A stretch of 12,073 nt of DNA from contig CAMLKX010000035.1 in assembly GCA_946480515.1 (NCBI GenBank), forward strand, positions 1 through 12,073, read 5' to 3'. Made by a program: the position numbers and the translations under genes. The DNA is from an uncultured Sphingomonadaceae bacterium (GTDB taxonomy: Bacteria; Pseudomonadota; Alphaproteobacteria; Sphingomonadales; Sphingomonadaceae). The notes under the pieces were generated by a model, which did no database searches, was not told where the DNA came from, and was given only the letters and a program-made list of their open reading frames with translations. Positions 9,340-12,073 of this stretch are shown one piece after another (the stretch's first letter is position 1; every line of letters begins with the position of its first letter).

Positions 9340-9764
9340 GCCGCCTCGCTCTCCTGTTTCTTTGACCACCAGTCCTGCAGGTAGGAGATGATCTCGCGCG
9401 TATCGGCGCCCATCGTGAAAATGCGATCGACGCCGGCTGCATACAGCATGGGCTTGTCCTCTTCGGGGATCACCCCGCCGGCCAGCAACAGCTTGTCGCC
9501 GCCACCCTGCTCCTCAAGCAGCCGGGCGAGCTTGGGCAGACTGCGCGTGTGACCCGCCGACAGGGTCGAGATCCCCACCACATCGACATCCTCCTGGATA
9601 GCCGCAGCAGCGACCATCTCGGGGGTTTGCTTGAGGCCGGTGAAGATCACCTCCATGCCCGCTTCGCGCAACGCGTGGGCGATGACGGTGACTCCGACCG
9701 TGTGCGTGTCCATGCCGAGCTTGGCGAGCAGGATCCGCAGCCTCGGTCCAGTGAAATTCTCCAT
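9336..9764 (-). CDS. Acyl-CoA mutase small subunit, B12-binding domain
   Basis: 142 residues forming a free-standing cobalamin-binding Rossmann domain. The signature is intact: KLGMDTHTVG with Asp19-x-His21-x-x-Gly24 (His21 is the lower axial cobalt ligand), GISTLSAGH (64-72, the S-x-L element) and LLLAGGVIP (92-100). The usual D-G-H-D-R-G is D-T-H-T-V-G here, so the fixed positions are kept while the variable ones differ from common methylmalonyl-CoA mutases. It pairs with the separate large subunit upstream, as in HcmAB, IcmAB and archaeal-type mutases. The ATG is 3 nt after the large-subunit stop, with only a weak G-rich ribosome site, so translation is probably coupled. Confidence 0.93.
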   Translation of the reverse strand: MENFTGPRLRILLAKLGMDTHTVGVTVIAHALREAGMEVIFTGLKQTPEMVAAAAIQEDVDVVGISTLSAGHTRSLPKLARLLEEQGGGDKLLLAGGVIPEEDKPMLYAAGVDRIFTMGADTREIISYLQDWWSKKQESEAA

Positions 9765-9767
9765 CCG

Positions 9768-11486
9768 TCAGACCCCCGCCAACTGACTGTCGGGTGCGTG
9801 GACCCCGAAAACATCGCGCATTGCGTCACACAGTTCGCCGTGGGTCGCGTAGAGCCCCACGGCTTCGAGGCAGGGCGGAACGAGGTTGGAACCATTGCGG
9901 CAAGCTTCGCGGACCTTTTCCAGCGCTGCAGTGACGGCCGCCTGATCCCGGCGAGCGCGCAGGGCTCGGACCTTCTCGGCCTGCTCCTCTTCCATCGAAT
10001 GGTCGACCCGGAACACTTCGATTTCCCGCTTCTCCTCAGGCAGGACGAGGTGGTTCACGCCAATCCATTTGCGCCGTCCCTCCTCGATGTCCTTGTTGCG
10101 CTCAAACTGCTCATTGCCGAGCGCCCGCTGGAAATATCCGGTTTCGATCGCCTTGAGTGCTCCGCCCATGGCGAAGATCTTATCCATCTCAGTGAAGGCG
10201 GCGTCTTCAATCTGCTTCGTCAGCATCTCGACATAATAGGAGCCGGCGAGCGGATCGATGGTCTCGGCGACGCCTGTTTCATGAGCCACGATGTGCTGAA
10301 GCGCGGCACCGACCCGGATTGCGTCCTCGGCCGGGAGCGCATGGGCTTCGTCATGCAGCGGGGTGGTCATATTCTCCCCGGCTCCACCCAAGGCACAGGC
10401 GGTCGCCATGATCGCCAGGCGGCCGATATTGTTGAGCGGCTGCTGTAGCGTCAGCGCGATCGTGGTCGGCGACGTCATCATCCGGATCTTCAGCGCGGCT
10501 GGAGTGCTTGCCCCGTAGCGCTCCTTCATCAGCCGGGCCCAGCATTTGCGGAAGGCCCTCAGCTTGCAGATGCCCTCGAAAAAATCCATGTCGACGTTGA
10601 CGACGAAGTGGTTGAGGTAGGGCGCAATCGTCTCGATATCCAAGCCGCGCTTGAGTGTTTCGTCGATGTAGGCGCAGCAGATCGCGAGGCTGAAGGCGAT
10701 CTCCTGAACAGGGTTGGCCTTGGCGGGCTGAAGCTGCGCTGAAATAATGGAAAGCGGCGCCCAGTTCGGGTGGTTGCGGATGATATATTCGATGCAGTCG
10801 GTAGCGATCCGCAGCCCATGCTCCGGCGGGTAGATGTAGCGCCCGACGCAGGTATATTCGATCAGGATGCCGTTGACGATGTGAAGGACGAAGTCCTTGG
10901 GGGCCACGCCCTTCGTTTCGAGCGCAGCGATGATCATCGCGAGATTGACCGGCTGGGGAGCGTTGCACACGCTCATCAGATATTTGAGCTTGTCGAAGGG
11001 GAGGTCAAATGCCTTTTCGAGGTCCTCAAGACTGTCGAGCGCCATCCCTGCGCGGCCGACTTCGCCCTCCACGATCGGGTTATCGCTGTCATAGCCGTTG
11101 GTGGTGGCGAGGTCATATTCGAGGATCAGGCCGGACAAACCCTGATCGAGCATATAGCGCGCCCGCTTCGACCACTCTTCGCCCTTTCCGAAGCCGGTGA
11201 CCTGGGTCATCGTCCAGAAATCGGAACGGTGGCCGTTTGGGCGAGTGCCGCGGGTATAGGGATATTCACCAGGGAACCCGAGATCGCGCAGGTAGTCGAA
11301 GCCGACTGCGTCCAGGTCGGCCGGGCTATAGAGTGGCTTGATCGGCCACTTCAGGGCTTGCGTCACGAACGGGTTCCGCCGCTCGGGAGCGGCCTCGACA
11401 GCCGGGCTGCGAGTTTCCCGCTCCCAACGCTCTGTTTGGGCAACGATGTTGTCGTTGGCGGCATCGATCCGAACTTGCTTGTTCAT
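9768..11486 (-). CDS. Divergent B12-dependent acyl-CoA mutase large subunit
   Basis: 572 residues, the TIM-barrel catalytic subunit of the methylmalonyl-CoA mutase family. Family landmarks: FPGEYPYTRGTRP (71-83), WTMTQVTGFG (91-100), GYDSDNP (131-137), RYIYPPE (216-222), LTLQQPLNNI (345-354), TIDPLAGSYYVE (409-420). Specificity and catalytic positions are altered, in Propionibacterium mutase numbering: Tyr89 is Val96, Gln197 is Val204, Arg207 is Val214, and Tyr243-His244 are Ala250-Gln251. Glu123 occupies the place of HcmA Asp117, and the common TQSLHTN segment reads AGENMTT (369-375). Methylmalonyl-CoA should therefore not be the substrate. The start is the ATG at 11486 (GGAG 7 nt upstream), overlapping the SDR stop as ATGA; an upstream extension to 11531 would run into the SDR frame. 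Superfamily call certain, reaction unknown. Confidence 0.93.
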   Translation of the reverse strand: MNKQVRIDAANDNIVAQTERWERETRSPAVEAAPERRNPFVTQALKWPIKPLYSPADLDAVGFDYLRDLGFPGEYPYTRGTRPNGHRSDFWTMTQVTGFGKGEEWSKRARYMLDQGLSGLILEYDLATTNGYDSDNPIVEGEVGRAGMALDSLEDLEKAFDLPFDKLKYLMSVCNAPQPVNLAMIIAALETKGVAPKDFVLHIVNGILIEYTCVGRYIYPPEHGLRIATDCIEYIIRNHPNWAPLSIISAQLQPAKANPVQEIAFSLAICCAYIDETLKRGLDIETIAPYLNHFVVNVDMDFFEGICKLRAFRKCWARLMKERYGASTPAALKIRMMTSPTTIALTLQQPLNNIGRLAIMATACALGGAGENMTTPLHDEAHALPAEDAIRVGAALQHIVAHETGVAETIDPLAGSYYVEMLTKQIEDAAFTEMDKIFAMGGALKAIETGYFQRALGNEQFERNKDIEEGRRKWIGVNHLVLPEEKREIEVFRVDHSMEEEQAEKVRALRARRDQAAVTAALEKVREACRNGSNLVPPCLEAVGLYATHGELCDAMRDVFGVHAPDSQLAGV

Positions 11487-11989
11487 TGCGCCACTCCAGC
11501 ATTGTCGATCATCGGCTCGGCTAGCGACCACAGCTGTGCCGCCGCGTCAGGGTCGAGAGATTCGCGGGTTACTGCCCAGCCTTGAGGCGTCGGCGGCTCC
11601 CAGAACGGAGCGATCGCGCAGTCTTCGACGTAGAGGCCGCCACGGCCGTCAAGCTCAGGCGCAACTGCCGCCCAGACCGGACTTGCCGCACCCTCAGCAG
11701 GGGTCTTCATCGCCCCTTGCGGCAGCGTACCGTCCTCATTCACCCAACCAAGCTTGACCGCATCCTCGAACGTGACATGCCGGCCGAGATTGGTTGCCAC
11801 GCCCCCCGGGGTGACCGCATTCATCGTCACCTCGGGCGCGAAGCGCCGGCTGAATTCCACCGCGAGCAGGTTGGCGCACAGCTTCGCATGACCATAGGCT
11901 TCGAACTTGTCGTAAGGTCTTCGCTCATAGTTTAGGTCATCAAGCGCCAGCTTCGCCATATGATGCGAGCCCGATGAGACGATCACCAC
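11483..11989 (-). CDS. Short-chain dehydrogenase/reductase, 5'-truncated C-terminal part
   Basis: From the GTG at 11989 the frame reads VVIVSSGSHHMAKLALDDLN, then the catalytic Y-x3-K as AYGHAKL (Tyr32, Lys36) and MNAVTPGGVATNLGRH (56-71). These are the S-Y-K half and P-G motif of retinol-dehydrogenase/WWOX-like SDRs. The nucleotide-binding T-G-x3-G-x-G and N-N-A-G half, about 130 residues, should lie upstream. The frame stays open to the window edge, but its 28 codons there are Ser-rich and not SDR-like, while the opposite strand reads as a cytochrome. I infer that the gene is truncated at about 11990-12005 and inactive as an oxidoreductase, although its end is still coupled to the mutase gene by ATGA. 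The GTG given is only the first start-like codon, not a supported start. Confidence 0.7.
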   Translation of the reverse strand: MVIVSSGSHHMAKLALDDLNYERRPYDKFEAYGHAKLCANLLAVEFSRRFAPEVTMNAVTPGGVATNLGRHVTFEDAVKLGWVNEDGTLPQGAMKTPAEGAASPVWAAVAPELDGRGGLYVEDCAIAPFWEPPTPQGWAVTRESLDPDAAAQLWSLAEPMIDNAGVAQ

Positions 11990-11999
11990 TGAACAGCAA

Positions 12000-12073
12000 T
12001 CCGCGATGCCCGCGTTCGGCTCCGAAAGGCTGACCGACGCCGAGCTCGACGACCTGCTCGCGTATCTGACGTC
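12000..12073 (+). pseudogene. C-terminal fragment of a c-type cytochrome, 5'-truncated
   Basis: The plus-strand frame through 12006 reads MPAFGSERLTDAELDDLLAY and continues past the edge. Met-Pro-x-Phe (axial Met) followed by L-T/S-D-x-E-L-x-x-L-x-x-Y-L is the closing helix of class I cytochrome c domains. The CXXCH haem site should lie 50-70 residues upstream, but that stretch belongs to the SDR on the other strand. The fragment therefore has no start or haem-binding part here. The remaining 3' end is outside the window. Confidence 0.55.

Noticed and set aside
9764..9768. Annotation of the mutase pair as methylmalonyl-CoA mutase (mcm/mut).
   Set aside because: Carboxylate- and thioester-contacting residues are replaced, so a methylmalonyl name would mislead.
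9549..10448. 299-codon plus-strand open frame opposite the mutase subunit genes, and similar long frames at 10770-11585 and 1774-2457.
   Set aside because: Shadow frames of strongly conserved genes, with no recognisable protein features.
11990..12073. Minus-strand frame upstream of the SDR contains NAG-I, resembling the SDR NNAG motif.
   Set aside because: It is only about 8 residues before VVIVSSG, whereas SDRs have about 50 between these motifs. The surrounding residues are Ser-rich, and the opposite strand gives a convincing cytochrome c tail.

Overview
The window (about 12 kb, GC-rich, strong GC preference at third codon positions, many GTG starts) looks like a catabolic accessory region of an alphaproteobacterium, most likely a sphingomonad. 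That assignment rests on the style of the proteins and the acyl-CoA gene content, not on a marker gene. No tRNA, rRNA, CRISPR array, transposase or integrase is visible.

Layout, left to right. (1) Positions 1-142, minus: the N-terminus of an amidohydrolase-2 family protein whose start codon lies inside a 9-bp perfect inverted repeat. (2) 356-606, plus: a decayed short-chain dehydrogenase (3-alpha-HSD / coniferyl-alcohol-dehydrogenase type) with its middle deleted and its C-terminus out of frame. (3) 638-3632, minus: a three-gene operon, crotonase, then class III CoA-transferase, then HIBADH-family reductase. (4) 3733-4614, plus: a LysR-type regulator. (5) 4706-7793, plus: a tightly overlapped operon of an acyl-CoA dehydrogenase, a second short acyl-CoA dehydrogenase, and a nitronate-monooxygenase-like flavoprotein. 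(6) 7790-11989, minus and convergent with (5): a tightly coupled operon of SDR (5'-truncated), B12-dependent acyl-CoA mutase large subunit, B12-binding small subunit, MeaB-type GTPase and EthD-domain protein. (7) About 12000-12073, plus: the C-terminal piece of a c-type cytochrome, fused at a breakpoint to the truncated SDR.

The two operons flanking the LysR gene share a 44-bp element (32/44 identical) in the same orientation relative to each target operon. Each copy contains a T-N11-A dyad, GATA-N9-TATC. One copy abuts the LysR start codon and the other overlaps its stop codon. This points to one regulon: CoA-transferase activation, dehydrogenation by a paired ACAD, crotonase chemistry, and HIBADH-type reduction or oxidation.

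The most unusual element is the B12 mutase. Its small subunit keeps the full DxHxxG B12 signature and it has its own MeaB chaperone. Its large subunit, however, has changed nearly every substrate-contact position of the methylmalonyl/isobutyryl/2-hydroxyisobutyryl-CoA mutases: Tyr89 is Val, Arg207 is Val, Tyr243-His244 is Ala-Gln, and Glu sits where 2-hydroxyisobutyryl-CoA mutase has Asp117. I infer a mutase of new specificity acting on a branched or alicyclic acyl-CoA handled by the neighbouring genes. The substrate cannot be read from the sequence.
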